Assembly: GCA_017302015.1 (NCBI GenBank)
Contig: JAFLEE010000023.1
Location: 1-61,461, forward strand
Reading direction: 5' to 3'
Length of the DNA stretch: 61,461 bases
Source: Spirochaetota bacterium
Lineage (GTDB): Bacteria > Spirochaetota > UBA12135 > COTS27 > JAFLEE01
Shown here: piece by piece, positions 26,109 to 35,589 of the stretch
Numbering within the stretch: the stretch's first letter is position 1
How the letters are laid out: every line of letters begins with the position of its first letter
The notes under the pieces: model-generated
The model's input: only the letters and a program-made list of their open reading frames with translations
Told to the model about the DNA's origin: nothing
The model's database searches: none
Program-made: the position numbers and the translations under genes

Positions 26109-29100
26109 CTACGGGGACTCGACGGTAACCCCGAAGAGCGCCAAGTTGAGATCCTTCCGGTTGCCCCCTTTCACCTCGATCGCCCGGATGGTGCGCTCCG
26201 GGTGCGGGTTCACCCAGGTATAGGTGGGCGCATTGACGAACGCCCGGTTTCCCAGGGTACCGAAGAGTCCGATCTCCATTTCCCGACCGAGGGCCGGGTC
26301 GTTGAAATCGCCGATCTGCACCCGGTATCGAAGCGGGAGCGCCATCGCCGAGCCATCCTCGTAGACGATGCGGTACTTCCCCGCCGTCGCCCCTTCGTAG
26401 CGCCGGGCGATCGCCATCATCGACATGTCCTCCGCGATGGGTTGGCGACCCACCGCATGGAGGAAGGTGAGGCGCTTCGCCCTCCGGCCCACGGGGAGGA
26501 TTTTCGCCGCCGCGGCCGGGGCCGTACCCTCGGCGACCACTTCCACATCGTCATACCAGGCGCTGGCCGCGGCCCCCTCCACGGAAAAATTGACGCGCAT
26601 TCGGGTTTGTTTCTCGGAGCATTCGAAGGGGAACGACGCGGTCTGCCAAGTCTCGCCCTGCAGCGCGGGGAGCGCCACCGAAAGGTCATTCCAAACCACG
26701 CCACGGGGCCCGACTTCGCCGAGATGGATGAAGACCTTCGTCTGGCCGTGGGCCGTCCGCGCCCTGAATTTCAGGCGGTGCATTTTCCCCGCCACCGCCT
26801 TGATATCCTGGTAAACGCGGATCGGGCTCGCCCCGTCGCGTCGGGACACCTTGAGGGCCCCGCCCTCCACCTCCACCGTGGCATTGCCCGTTCGCGCGCC
26901 CTCCACCGTCCAGGCGTCGAGGGAATCGAACTCGCCCCCGACGACCTCGGGGGCCTCGTTTCCCGCTTGCAGCACGGCAGCCACGCTGCCATCCTTCTGG
27001 AAGGGCTTCGGCGCCACGCCCCGATGATTGGTGAACGGGGCGAGCAGGAAGTCCAGGCGCACCCCCTCGCGGAAGGCCAGGGCCCGCGCGGTCTCCGCCT
27101 CCCCGGCGAGAAGGCCCGCCGGCGCGGCGAGGCTTTCGGGTTTTTCGGCGCCCCGGTCCGCGGGATCTTGGAGCGCGATCGTCTTGAAGAGCGCATCGGG
27201 GACGAACGGGATGCGGGCCGGGTCGGGGTCATCCGCGGACCACATCTGGTACCCCGAGAGCGCGAGCCCCCGCATGAGTTCCGGGGGGATCTTCCCCGCA
27301 TCGGTGTCGATCCACGCGGTCATGCACGCGCCCTGGGCCCCGAAGCGCACCACCGACTCCACCATATGGGTGAGATTGGGGGGAAAATACCACGGGGCGC
27401 CCACCACCTCGAACCCGGCGTCGCGGAAGAGTTTGAGGGAGGGGTATTCCTTCATCCGATCCCATTGGCCCTCATAGCGCCAATCGAAGATGACCACGTC
27501 CTTGGGGAGGCGCGCCAGGAGGGCCGGCCCGGACTGGTCGAGGAAGGTCCCGTTGAAGGAGGGGTCGAGCATGTCCCCCCAGCAAAAGAGCCGCACCCCC
27601 CGCTTGCGCAGGAAATCGGCGTTCTGGGTCAGCTGCTCCACCACGGCGTCCGAGGGCTTCTTCCCGGCGGCGCGGGCGGCGTCGCTGATTAGGTCTCCGA
27701 AGGCCTTTTCATCGAAGCCGATATGGAACGAGGCGGGCTTCAGCGCGTCGATGATCTCGCCCTGGAGGGAGAAGACCAATGCCCGCGTCTCCGGTTGGAA
27801 GACGTCGAGATTCGCGAACCCCTTGCGCGTGCCCATCGGAATGGACGATTTCACCGCATGGGACCCGTACCCCGGCTTTCGGGTGATGAATTGGGACCGT
27901 TCCCACGAGGCGAAATAGGGCACGGGTTCCACGCCGCGGGCGCGGGCGTAGGCGAAGAGATCCTTCCAGGCTTGGAGTGGGATGGCCGGATTCCCGAGGT
28001 CGGGGTGGCTCTGGAACGGGAAGGGGCACAGGTTCCCCGGCGTCCAAGCGCCGTCCATGGTGAGCAGCACGAAGTTCATCCTGAGCAGGAACGCCAGGTC
28101 GATCTCCTCGCGGAGCGACGCGATGCGATCGCCGCGGTAGGGCATCCACCCGCGGCGCGCCATGCGGGGCGCGTCGACGAGGGTGAAGGCCCCCGCGTTC
28201 CATCCCGGCAGAGTGCGGGCGCGTTTCCCCATGAGGGCCAGGGTCGCCACCCCGCGGAGGAGGCCCGTTTGCTCCTTGGCGAGGATCCGAGCGCCGGCTC
28301 CGTCCCAGGTCAACCGAAATGCCTCGCTGTTTCCATCCAAGTGTGCACGCTCCGCGGCGGTCAACGAGACGCCCGAGAAGGGCTCGGGGGTGCGTTCCAA
28401 GACCACCGTGAGTGGCGAGCCCGGGCCGCCGGAGAGGAAGCCGCAGAGTTGATCCCTCAGGCCGGCCTCCAATGCAGCGCCGCGCTCCACCACGCGGCAG
28501 GAAACGGGGAAGGCGAGTCGCCCCCCCTGGTCGATCCATTTCACGGGCTTGCCCGCGAGGAGCAGGTCGGGCGTGCCCAGGCGCTGGGTGAACGGCTGGC
28601 TCGCGCGCGCGCCGTCGCCCGCGGCGGTTTCGGACGCCCCGCCAAAATGGAACGCCACGGGGAAAAACTCCGCGGGCGCATGGAAGCTCTTGCCGGAAAG
28701 CCCGGCCCAATTCGCGTAGGGCTCGTCTCCCGCATTGCGGTGCCTGGCGAAATTGACGAAGAGCGTGAGATCGCCCACCGGGGGCCTCTCCAGCACTTCG
28801 TCTAATGGGATGCGCATCTCGGCCGTCCAGGCTTTCTGGCCCCGTTCCGCTTTCGCCTGATATCCGCTTAATTCCCGCTCGACACCCCCGGGGAACCAGA
28901 CGGATCTCTCCCGGGTGTAATGGCGCTTGATCCCGGCATGGAAGCCCAGGCTATTCACCGCGAATTGGCAGACCGCCACCTGGTCGATGGAGAGGAACGC
29001 CTCGAGGTCGTCATCGGCCGTGACCCAGAGCTGGTTTTCCCGAACCCGCGCCACGATCCGGTCCGGCTCGGGTTCTTCGGCGCGCCAGCCCACCCAGAGC

Positions 29101-29750
29101 GCCCCGCCGCTGACGGCGAGGAATACCTCGGTGGACAGACGGGCCTTCTGTTGGGGCGCCCCGAGGATCCGGAACTCGCCCAAGCGCACGGCCTGGGCCC
29201 AAAAACTTTCATCGAGGCGGCCGTCGAGGACCGGCGCCCCCTTCGCCAAGGGCACCCGGGTACCCTTGCGCGTGACGATCTCCTCCAGGAAAAGCCTTTG
29301 GAGATCCAGGGAGGCGGGCGCGCCTTCCAGCACGAAACTCACGCGAATGGCCACGCAATCCGGGGGGGTCACGAAGGTCGCCGCGCAGTCTTTGCCCAAG
29401 GTGCCCGAAAGGCCATCGATCCTCGCCACGTTCTTTTCATCCCAAGCGCCCGTCGTCGATTTGAAGAAGACCGTCCCCCGGGTCGTTCCCGCCCCGGAAA
29501 GCGCCGCGAAACAGGTGAAGCGGTATTTCGTGTCCGGCCGGACCTCCACATCGCGCGAGCACCTGAGGTAATAGCCGGCCTTGGCGCGGCGAAGCGTCAA
29601 CACCCCCCCGTTCGCTTCAAATTGGCTATCAGACTTGTCCTTGGAATCCTGGACCCATCCTTGGGTTCCGAGATCGATCTTGGCCTGGGGGTAGCACGGG
29701 GATACGGCGAGAAGAAGGAAGGAAAAAAGCGGTAAGGCCAGTTTGGACAT
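26109..29750 (-). CDS. Multidomain GH20-like beta-hexosaminidase-type protein
   Basis: 1213 residues from the ATG at 29750 (GGGGGA upstream), signal peptide MSKLALPLFSFLLLAVSPCYPQ. Order: beta-sandwich, a CBM9-like module (PVLDGRLDESFWAQAVRLGEF; WTAEMRIPLDE), a GH20 domain-2-like region, then a TIM barrel with FHIGFDEKAF near residue 678. That is the place of the H-x-G-G-D-E motif of GH20, whose Asp/Glu pair drives substrate-assisted hydrolysis of N-acetylhexosaminides. One Gly is changed to Phe, so substrate and activity may differ. Beta-sandwich modules follow to the end. It is transcribed away from the GntR-type regulator and is probably its main target. Confidence 0.75.
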   Translation of the reverse strand: MSKLALPLFSFLLLAVSPCYPQAKIDLGTQGWVQDSKDKSDSQFEANGGVLTLRRAKAGYYLRCSRDVEVRPDTKYRFTCFAALSGAGTTRGTVFFKSTTGAWDEKNVARIDGLSGTLGKDCAATFVTPPDCVAIRVSFVLEGAPASLDLQRLFLEEIVTRKGTRVPLAKGAPVLDGRLDESFWAQAVRLGEFRILGAPQQKARLSTEVFLAVSGGALWVGWRAEEPEPDRIVARVRENQLWVTADDDLEAFLSIDQVAVCQFAVNSLGFHAGIKRHYTRERSVWFPGGVERELSGYQAKAERGQKAWTAEMRIPLDEVLERPPVGDLTLFVNFARHRNAGDEPYANWAGLSGKSFHAPAEFFPVAFHFGGASETAAGDGARASQPFTQRLGTPDLLLAGKPVKWIDQGGRLAFPVSCRVVERGAALEAGLRDQLCGFLSGGPGSPLTVVLERTPEPFSGVSLTAAERAHLDGNSEAFRLTWDGAGARILAKEQTGLLRGVATLALMGKRARTLPGWNAGAFTLVDAPRMARRGWMPYRGDRIASLREEIDLAFLLRMNFVLLTMDGAWTPGNLCPFPFQSHPDLGNPAIPLQAWKDLFAYARARGVEPVPYFASWERSQFITRKPGYGSHAVKSSIPMGTRKGFANLDVFQPETRALVFSLQGEIIDALKPASFHIGFDEKAFGDLISDAARAAGKKPSDAVVEQLTQNADFLRKRGVRLFCWGDMLDPSFNGTFLDQSGPALLARLPKDVVIFDWRYEGQWDRMKEYPSLKLFRDAGFEVVGAPWYFPPNLTHMVESVVRFGAQGACMTAWIDTDAGKIPPELMRGLALSGYQMWSADDPDPARIPFVPDALFKTIALQDPADRGAEKPESLAAPAGLLAGEAETARALAFREGVRLDFLLAPFTNHRGVAPKPFQKDGSVAAVLQAGNEAPEVVGGEFDSLDAWTVEGARTGNATVEVEGGALKVSRRDGASPIRVYQDIKAVAGKMHRLKFRARTAHGQTKVFIHLGEVGPRGVVWNDLSVALPALQGETWQTASFPFECSEKQTRMRVNFSVEGAAASAWYDDVEVVAEGTAPAAAAKILPVGRRAKRLTFLHAVGRQPIAEDMSMMAIARRYEGATAGKYRIVYEDGSAMALPLRYRVQIGDFNDPALGREMEIGLFGTLGNRAFVNAPTYTWVNPHPERTIRAIEVKGGNRKDLNLALFGVTVESP

Positions 29751-29769
29751 GGGTCCCCCTTTCCAATCG

Positions 29770-29798
29770 AGTATAAACGCACGATGGGCCCTTGTCAA
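29770..29798 (-). promoter_or_regulatory. Promoter of the GH20-like operon
   Basis: On the minus strand TTGACA (29798-29793), a 17-base spacer and TATACT (29775-29770) make a near-consensus sigma-70 promoter. The -35 hexamer lies inside the left arm of the 38-bp palindrome, so a bound regulator would block RNA polymerase. Confidence 0.75.
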
Positions 29799-29823
29799 TA
29801 TATTGATATATTGACAAGGGCCC
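29786..29823. promoter_or_regulatory. 38-bp perfect palindrome, predicted GntR-type operator
   Basis: Two 18-base arms (GGGCCCTTGTCAATATAT and its complement) are separated by TG. The element sits between the GH20-like gene and its divergent GntR-family regulator. Each arm contains the -35 box (TTGACA) of the promoter reading outward, so one bound dimer or tetramer could shut both promoters. Confidence 0.8.
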
Positions 29824-29839
29824 ACTGATCGATTAACCT
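29811..29839 (+). promoter_or_regulatory. Predicted promoter of the GntR-type regulator
   Basis: TTGACA (29811-29816), 17 bases, then TAACCT (29834-29839). The -35 box is in the right arm of the palindrome; the -10 is a poor match. Autoregulation is inferred. Confidence 0.5.
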
Positions 29840-29856
29840 AATAAATGAGGCCAACG

Positions 29857-30843
29857 ATGCCCAGCATCCCCCGCTACCAGAGAATTCACGATGAGTGGGC
29901 CCGGAAAATTCGCTCGGGCCGCGTCAAAACCGGCGACCGCCTGCCCACGGAAGACGAACTCGCCGCGCGTTACGGCGTGAGCAAGATCACCGTCATCCGG
30001 GCCCTCAAGGATCTCGTGCACGACGGGTTAGTGGAACGCCGTCAGGGCCGGGGAAGCTTCGCCCGGGCGCCCCTACCCCTCGAACCCGCCGTAGGCCTGG
30101 CTTTCTCCAGCGTCCTCGAACTCGGCCACCCCCATGTCTTGGAACTCATGGCCGGCGCCGAAGCCGCGGCCCGGCGCGCCGGGGTCGCCCTGCACCTCCT
30201 CCCCGTTCTGGGGCGCAGCCTCGTCTCCGACGGGAGCGTCCTGCGAAGGCTCCTCGACGAGCGCCTGCTTTGCGGCCTCCTCCTCGCGAGCCCCGCCGAC
30301 CCGGTGGAATTGGAGTCCCTGATGGACCGCGGCGTGCCCTGCGTCTCGGTGGGGGTCGAGTACCGCGACTTCTCGATCCCCACGGTCGCGGTGGATTACC
30401 TCGATGCGTTCCAAGATCTCCTGGGGCCCTTGATCGCCGATGGGTTCACGCGCATCGGCCTTCTCACCGGCCCCCTGGAAAAGCCGGATGTGTACACGGC
30501 GGGGGCGAAGTGCGCCCGGGCATGGACAAGCGCCTTAACGGCGGCCGGTCTGCCGGTGGATCCCTCGCTGCACATTCCCGGCGACCAGAGCGTTTCCCAC
30601 GGCGAGACGGCCCTTGAACGGCTACTGGAACGCGGCGTCGAGGCCGTCCTCGTCCTCGGCGACCCGACCCTGCGCGGCGTCCTCCAAAAAATGCGCGAGC
30701 GGGGCTTGGATCCGAACCGGGGCCCACTCATCCGCGCCCTCACCGATACGGCCCAGGCGCTCCCCTTCCTCGCCCGGGCCCTGCCGTTCGCCAAGGCCGC
30801 CGAGGCCGCGGTGGAAAAGATCCTCTCGGCCAGGGTCTCCTGA
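29857..30843 (+). CDS. GntR-HTH / LacI-type sensor transcriptional regulator
   Basis: 328 residues. I prefer the ATG at 29857 (GAGG six bases upstream) over the one at 29845. Residues 1-70 are a GntR winged helix: PRYQRIHDEWARKIRSG, GDRLPTEDELAARYGVSKIT, VIRALKDLVHDGLVERRQG. The rest (VGLAFSSVLELGHPHVLELM; CVSVGVEYRDFSIPTVAVDYL; RIGLLTGPLEKPDVY) is a periplasmic-binding-protein-like sugar sensor as in LacI and AraR. AraR-type proteins leave DNA when a sugar binds. Its position beside the 38-bp palindrome makes it the likely repressor of the GH20-like operon and of itself. Confidence 0.9.
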   Translation: MPSIPRYQRIHDEWARKIRSGRVKTGDRLPTEDELAARYGVSKITVIRALKDLVHDGLVERRQGRGSFARAPLPLEPAVGLAFSSVLELGHPHVLELMAGAEAAARRAGVALHLLPVLGRSLVSDGSVLRRLLDERLLCGLLLASPADPVELESLMDRGVPCVSVGVEYRDFSIPTVAVDYLDAFQDLLGPLIADGFTRIGLLTGPLEKPDVYTAGAKCARAWTSALTAAGLPVDPSLHIPGDQSVSHGETALERLLERGVEAVLVLGDPTLRGVLQKMRERGLDPNRGPLIRALTDTAQALPFLARALPFAKAAEAAVEKILSARVS

Positions 30844-30853
30844 GCGGCCCGTC

Positions 30854-32632
30854 TTAGATCTTCATCTGCATGTTGTAGAGCTTGTGGTAGCGCCCCTTCA
30901 GGCGTAGCAGCTGGGCGTGGTGCCCCCGCTCGACGATCTGCCCGTTCTCCATGACCAGGATCTGGTCGGCGTGCATGATCGTCGACAGGCGGTGGGCGAT
31001 GACGAAGGTGGTGCGCCCCTTCATGAGGGCGGCGAGCCCGTTTTGGATATAACGCTCGCTCTCGGAATCGAGGCTCGAAGTCGCCTCGTCGAGGATGAGG
31101 ATGCGGGGGTCGGCCAGCACCGCCCGGGCGATGGCGACGCGCTGGCGCTGGCCGCCGGAGAGTTTGACCCCCCGTTCACCGATGAGGGTGTCGAAGCCCT
31201 TCTCGAAGCCGTCGACGAACTCGGTGACGTGGGCGGTCTTCGCCGCGGCGCGCATACGGGCCTCGGTGGCGTCGGGCCGGCCGAAGAGGATATTCTCGCG
31301 GATCGTGCCGTCGAAAAGGAACGTCTCTTGGAGCACCACCGCCATGCGGCTGCGCCAGGAATCGAGGCGCACCGCGCTCAGGTCGGTGCCGTCGACGAGG
31401 ATGCGCCCGGAACCGGGCTTATTGAAGGCGGCCACGAGGGAGACCAGGGTGCTCTTCCCCGCTCCGCTGGAACCCACCAGGGCGGTGACGGTACCGGGCC
31501 GGGCTTCGAGATCGATGCCGCGCAGCACGGGCTTCCCGGGGGCGTAGGAGAATGAGACGTCCTCGAATACCACATGGCCGCGCACGACGGCGGGCGCGAG
31601 GACGCGATCGGGATCGTCATCTTCGGGGACCTGGGCCAAGACCTCTTGCATGCGGTCGAGGCCGGCGAACGCTTCGGTCATCTGGGTGCCGATGGCCGCC
31701 ATCTGCACCACCGGCACCGTCACGAGACCGAGGTAGAGCGTGTAGGCCACCAGATCCCCCACGGTCATCTCGCCGGCGAAGATGTGCTTCGCCCCGAGGA
31801 CCATCATCACCACCCCGATGGCGCCGATGAGGAAGGTGGCGACCATGGCGACGAGGCTATTGAGGGTGAGGGTGGAGCGCACGTTGTCGAAGACGCGCTG
31901 CACCCCTGAGGCGAAACTCTTGGATTCGTCGGCTTCCCGGTGGAAGCCCTTCACCACCCGGATGCCCCCCACGCTCTCCGACAGCCGGCCCGTCACCTCG
32001 CCCGTGATGGCGCTGCGCTGGCGGAAGATGGGGCGGATCTTGCGGAAGGCCGCCACGGCCACCAAGGCGAAGATGGCCAGGCCTCCGAAGGCCACCAGGG
32101 TCATCTGCCAATTGATCCGGAAGAGGAGGAAGAGGGCCACCCCGGCGGTGAGGAAGCCCCCCAGGAGTTGGACGAAGCCCGTGCCCACCAGGTTGCGCAC
32201 GCCCTCCACGTCGTTCATGATGCGCGAGACCACGGTGCCGGTCTTGGTGGCGTCGTACCAGGCCACCGGCAAGCGCACGATGTGCTTCTGGAGTTTCAGC
32301 CGGAGGTCGCTGATGAGGCGCTGGCCCTCGATGGAGAGGAGCTGGGTCAGGGCGTAGGAGGTCACCGCCTGGAGGAGCACGGCGACCAGCACCCCCCCGG
32401 CGAGGAGGTAGAGCAGGCGCAGGTCGTGCTTGCCGATGACGTCGTCGAAGAGGTACTTCGTCGAGCCCGGCAGGGCGAGGCCGGCGGCCCGGTTGATGAG
32501 GATGAGGAGGAGGCCGAGGGCGAGCATCCACCGCCGCGGCCAGACGAGTTCGCGCAGCGCGAGTTTGATGCTGGCGCCGCTGATGCGCTTCTTGGGGGCT
32601 TTCTCCCCGGGGGCCTTGGTTTTCTTTGCCAT
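30854..32632 (-). CDS. ABC exporter, fused permease-ATPase (MsbA-like)
   Basis: 592 residues. Residues 30-320 form a six-helix exporter domain; residues 345-592 are the ATPase with Walker A (GSSGAGKST), Q-loop (VVLQETFLFDGTIREN), signature (VKLSGGQRQR), Walker B (RILILDEATSSLD) and the H-loop (VIAHRLSTI). Half-transporters of this type work as homodimers and export lipids, peptides or drugs. The Lys-rich N-terminus is cytoplasmic. No upstream ribosome-binding site is evident. It lies 91 bases after the beta-propeller gene in the same direction. The substrate is unknown. Confidence 0.92.
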   Translation of the reverse strand: MAKKTKAPGEKAPKKRISGASIKLALRELVWPRRWMLALGLLLILINRAAGLALPGSTKYLFDDVIGKHDLRLLYLLAGGVLVAVLLQAVTSYALTQLLSIEGQRLISDLRLKLQKHIVRLPVAWYDATKTGTVVSRIMNDVEGVRNLVGTGFVQLLGGFLTAGVALFLLFRINWQMTLVAFGGLAIFALVAVAAFRKIRPIFRQRSAITGEVTGRLSESVGGIRVVKGFHREADESKSFASGVQRVFDNVRSTLTLNSLVAMVATFLIGAIGVVMMVLGAKHIFAGEMTVGDLVAYTLYLGLVTVPVVQMAAIGTQMTEAFAGLDRMQEVLAQVPEDDDPDRVLAPAVVRGHVVFEDVSFSYAPGKPVLRGIDLEARPGTVTALVGSSGAGKSTLVSLVAAFNKPGSGRILVDGTDLSAVRLDSWRSRMAVVLQETFLFDGTIRENILFGRPDATEARMRAAAKTAHVTEFVDGFEKGFDTLIGERGVKLSGGQRQRVAIARAVLADPRILILDEATSSLDSESERYIQNGLAALMKGRTTFVIAHRLSTIMHADQILVMENGQIVERGHHAQLLRLKGRYHKLYNMQMKI

Positions 32633-32722
32633 GGGTATTGGGGGGAACTTAAGCCCACGCCCCCCGCTCCGTCAACCGGGGGCCCGGCCTTGAGTTCTCC
32701 CCCGATCCATCGCCGTCGGGGA

Positions 32723-33967
32723 CTATTTTTTCGCCACGTCGAGGCAGCGCAGGCTATTCTGGTCTCGCAGGTACAATCGCCCGTCGGCGAGGGCCGGGGG
32801 GCACCAGGCCATCTTCGTGTCCATGATCTTGGCGGAGGAGATTTCTCTGTAGCTTTCCGGGGAAAGTTCCACGAGCACGAGGTCGCGCCGCTCGTCGTCG
32901 ATGGCCCATAGCCGCCCGCCCGCCGCCACGCCCCCGCCCAGGCCGAAGACGGGGTTGGATCCGGTGCCCCATTTCTTCTCCCCGGCGAGGGAGAGGCAGA
33001 TGAGCCCGTCCTTCTTCTCGTTGCTATTGCTGAACAGGTAGAGGAAATCGCCCAGGAGGATGGGGATGTGGATCTGGGCCCCCGCGGTCTCGTAATCGGC
33101 CTTCCAGAGGAGTTTCACCTCGAACCCGGAGCCCGCGCGCCGGACCTGGATGAGGGCGGAGCCCGCGCGGTAGCCCCCGGTGATGAAGATCTTCCCGTCG
33201 GGAAGGGGGAGCGGCGCGGTGATGGGGATGCCGCATTTCCATCCCCCGAAGGTCCAGAGCTCCTCTCCCTTCTCGGCGGAGAAGGCCACGACCTCCCCGC
33301 CGCCGCCCGCGCTCACGGCGACCACCATTTCCGTGCCGTCGATCTTCGCCAGGGTCGGCGACACGTAGCCGACGCCGCCTTTCAGGGGGCGGGATTCCCA
33401 CACCGGCCGGCCGGTCTTCTTCTCGTAGGCCCCCACCCCGACCCGATCCGACTGGACGGCGATGATGACGGAATCCCGGTAGAGCAGCGGGCATTGGGAG
33501 AAGCCCCAGGTGGGAAGTTTCATGGCGAACTCGCCCATGAGGTCCTTCTGCCAGGCGAGTTTTCGGCCCTTGAGGTGGAAGGCGGAAAAATGCCCGTAGA
33601 CGCCCATGGCGAAGGCGAACTCGCCGTCCACCGTGGGGGAGCCGCGGGAGCCGGGATAACTCACCTTCTCCCCCGAAGCGGGATAGGCGGCCTTCCATTC
33701 CTCCCGCCCGTCTTCCGCGCGGAAGCAGCGCAGGGCGTCTTCGTCATTGTTGGGCCGGTCGAGGAGATAGACCCTGCCATCATACACGGCCACCCCGGCG
33801 AAGCCCGCCCCGACGTCGACCCGCCAGAGTTCGGCGGGGCCGGAATCCCCGAAGGATTCCAGGAGGCCCGTCTCGGGGGACACGCCACGGCGCTCGGGGC
33901 CCGCGTGTTGGGGCCAATTGCCGGCAAAGAGCGAGGCGATCAAAAGGAGAGCGGCGGGGAGGCGCAT
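32723..33967 (-). CDS. Exported PQQ-like beta-propeller protein
   Basis: 414 residues from the ATG at 33967, with AGGAG eight bases upstream; signal MRLPAALLLIASLFAG. The mature protein shows repeated PQQ-type blades: AVYDGRVYLLDRPNNDEDALRCFRAEDG, AFSAEKGEELWTFGG and LPDGKIFITGGYRAGSALI. Blades of this type serve as scaffolds or quinoprotein domains; the residues needed for PQQ binding cannot be verified. Similar secreted propellers are common in planctomycetes. It diverges from the AraC-type gene at 34121, which may regulate it. Confidence 0.8.
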   Translation of the reverse strand: MRLPAALLLIASLFAGNWPQHAGPERRGVSPETGLLESFGDSGPAELWRVDVGAGFAGVAVYDGRVYLLDRPNNDEDALRCFRAEDGREEWKAAYPASGEKVSYPGSRGSPTVDGEFAFAMGVYGHFSAFHLKGRKLAWQKDLMGEFAMKLPTWGFSQCPLLYRDSVIIAVQSDRVGVGAYEKKTGRPVWESRPLKGGVGYVSPTLAKIDGTEMVVAVSAGGGGEVVAFSAEKGEELWTFGGWKCGIPITAPLPLPDGKIFITGGYRAGSALIQVRRAGSGFEVKLLWKADYETAGAQIHIPILLGDFLYLFSNSNEKKDGLICLSLAGEKKWGTGSNPVFGLGGGVAAGGRLWAIDDERRDLVLVELSPESYREISSAKIMDTKMAWCPPALADGRLYLRDQNSLRCLDVAKK

Positions 33968-34120
33968 GGCGGGACTCCTGGGGAAACGGCCCTGATTCCC
34001 CCGATTTTCCACGGTCCGCCGGGCGCCGTCAAGGCGGCCACCGGGCCGGCCATAGAGGGGATTCGTTTCCCCCCGGTCGGGCGATTCCCCCTCCCCTCCC
34101 ATCTCGGGATACAATCCACC

Positions 34121-35029
34121 ATGGCTAGAAATCCGGTGCGGCTGCGTCAAGAGTTCTACCTCGACCCCGAGTTCGGGTTCAATTGCTTCCAGCAATGGCA
34201 AAGCGATATGCTCTGGCACGACCACGATTTCTACGAGGTCGCGGTCATCCTCTCCGGCCAATGCTTCCATAAGACCCTCACCGAGAAGCGCCGCCTGCGC
34301 CGGGGAGACCTCGTCTTCATGAACGTCGAGGAGCCCCACGCCTACCAGATGGAACAGCCGGTGGAACTGGTGAACCTGCTGGTGGGCCGGAAATTCCTGG
34401 GGCCCCTGGCCCCCATGCTTCCCGGCGAATCCTTCCTGGGCGCCACGGCCCTGGGGGCCTTCCTCGCCGGGAAATCCCGGGGTTTCGCCGTCGTCACCCC
34501 CTCCCCGAAACTCTGGATCCCCATCCGCAAAACCGTGGAGAGCCTCGTCCAATCCTACCCCCACCGCCACTCGGGGACCCTCCCCCTCGTCTATATCCGC
34601 TTCGCGGAACTGCTCTACCTGACCTCCAAGGCCATGGAAACCCGGGCGAGCCAGGAGCCCATGCGGGACGAGTCCGAAGAGCGCATCACCGCGGCCATCG
34701 AGTTCATGAACCGCGAGTACACCCGCCCGATCGAACTCGCCGAATTGGCCCAACGGGGGGGCTACCATCCCGCCTATTTCTCCTCCCTGTTCAAGAAGCA
34801 CACCGGCTATTCCCCCATGGAATACCTCATCGATCTCCGCGTCCAGAAGGCGAGTTTCCTGCTGAAATACGGGGAAGAACCCGTGACTGAGGTTGCCCGG
34901 CTGACCGGGTTTTCCCAAGTCTCCCTGTTCTACCGAATTTTTAAACGCGTGACCGGCATGTCGCCCAAGGCCTTTCGGGTCATCCGTGGGGAAGAAGTGC
35001 GAAAAAACAAGCCTGTTTTAAAGAATTAA
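34121..35029 (+). CDS. AraC-family transcriptional regulator
   Basis: 302 residues. The N-terminal ~130 residues form a cupin sensor (MLWHDHDFYEVAVILSGQC; LRRGDLVFMNVEEPHAYQ). Residues ~190-290 hold two helix-turn-helix motifs: IELAELAQRGGYHPAYFSSLFKK and VTEVARLTGFSQVSLFYRIFK, ending with GMSPKAFRVIRG. Proteins of this build usually activate sugar-use genes on ligand binding. It is divergent from the propeller gene with 153 bases between the starts. No strong ribosome-binding site is visible. It is followed by an unusually AT-rich stretch. Confidence 0.92.
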   Translation: MARNPVRLRQEFYLDPEFGFNCFQQWQSDMLWHDHDFYEVAVILSGQCFHKTLTEKRRLRRGDLVFMNVEEPHAYQMEQPVELVNLLVGRKFLGPLAPMLPGESFLGATALGAFLAGKSRGFAVVTPSPKLWIPIRKTVESLVQSYPHRHSGTLPLVYIRFAELLYLTSKAMETRASQEPMRDESEERITAAIEFMNREYTRPIELAELAQRGGYHPAYFSSLFKKHTGYSPMEYLIDLRVQKASFLLKYGEEPVTEVARLTGFSQVSLFYRIFKRVTGMSPKAFRVIRGEEVRKNKPVLKN

Positions 35030-35200
35030 TGAAAAATAAGCAACAAACACTACCTCAATCCAGATTAATCACCTAATACTGACTATTTCTTAAGTAAATT
35101 TTTTATTTCGTCCTTTTATTGACAATATTCGTACCTCATTATTTAATGGCGTCAATATTTGCGGCTCAAATAATTAACGAGCCAAAGAAAGGAGACTTTT

Positions 35201-35482
35201 GTGTACTATTCAGACATGGAATTATTCAACCGTAAACTTCCTCCCTTCATCAAGCGGTATCGTCTAAAGCGAAAATTGACGCAAAGCGGGTTGTCCGCTG
35301 TAGCAAAAATTGACTACAAACATATCCAAGTTCTCGAAAGTTTCCGGTTTTCCAAAGATCCGAGAATTTCCACCATCCGTAAACTTTCCAGGGCCCTCAA
35401 TGTCCCGACCCACGACCTCATCGAACGCTGCTTTTCCGAAGAAGATCCGTCCGACGAAAACGAGCTGCCGAAGGTGGTCTGA
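35201..35482 (+). CDS. Small Cro/C1-type HTH protein in an AT-rich island
   Basis: 93 residues from a GTG with GGAG six to seven bases upstream; an ATG at 35216 is an alternative. Residues 14-75 are an XRE-type helix-turn-helix (FIKRYRLKRKLTQSGLSAVAKI; STIRKLSRALNVPTHDLIERC), and the tail is acidic. The gene and the ~170 bases before it are clearly richer in A and T than the flanking genes, with non-preferred codons such as AAA, TTT and ATT. This suggests recent acquisition. No toxin partner or phage gene is next to it. Confidence 0.8.
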   Translation: MYYSDMELFNRKLPPFIKRYRLKRKLTQSGLSAVAKIDYKHIQVLESFRFSKDPRISTIRKLSRALNVPTHDLIERCFSEEDPSDENELPKVV

Positions 35483-35589
35483 ACTCCCGACATGCCACGC
35501 CGACCGGGGGGTGAGCGCCCTGGGTCGCGCGTGTGGCGTGAACCCGGGCTCCCATTGACCCGCCCCTCCCGGGGGGATAGAATCCCCCC

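Noticed and set aside
23248-26223. 991-residue open frame on the plus strand opposite the GH-like gene
   Set aside because: Shadow frame; it overlaps two genes' boundaries and has no domain or ribosome-binding site.
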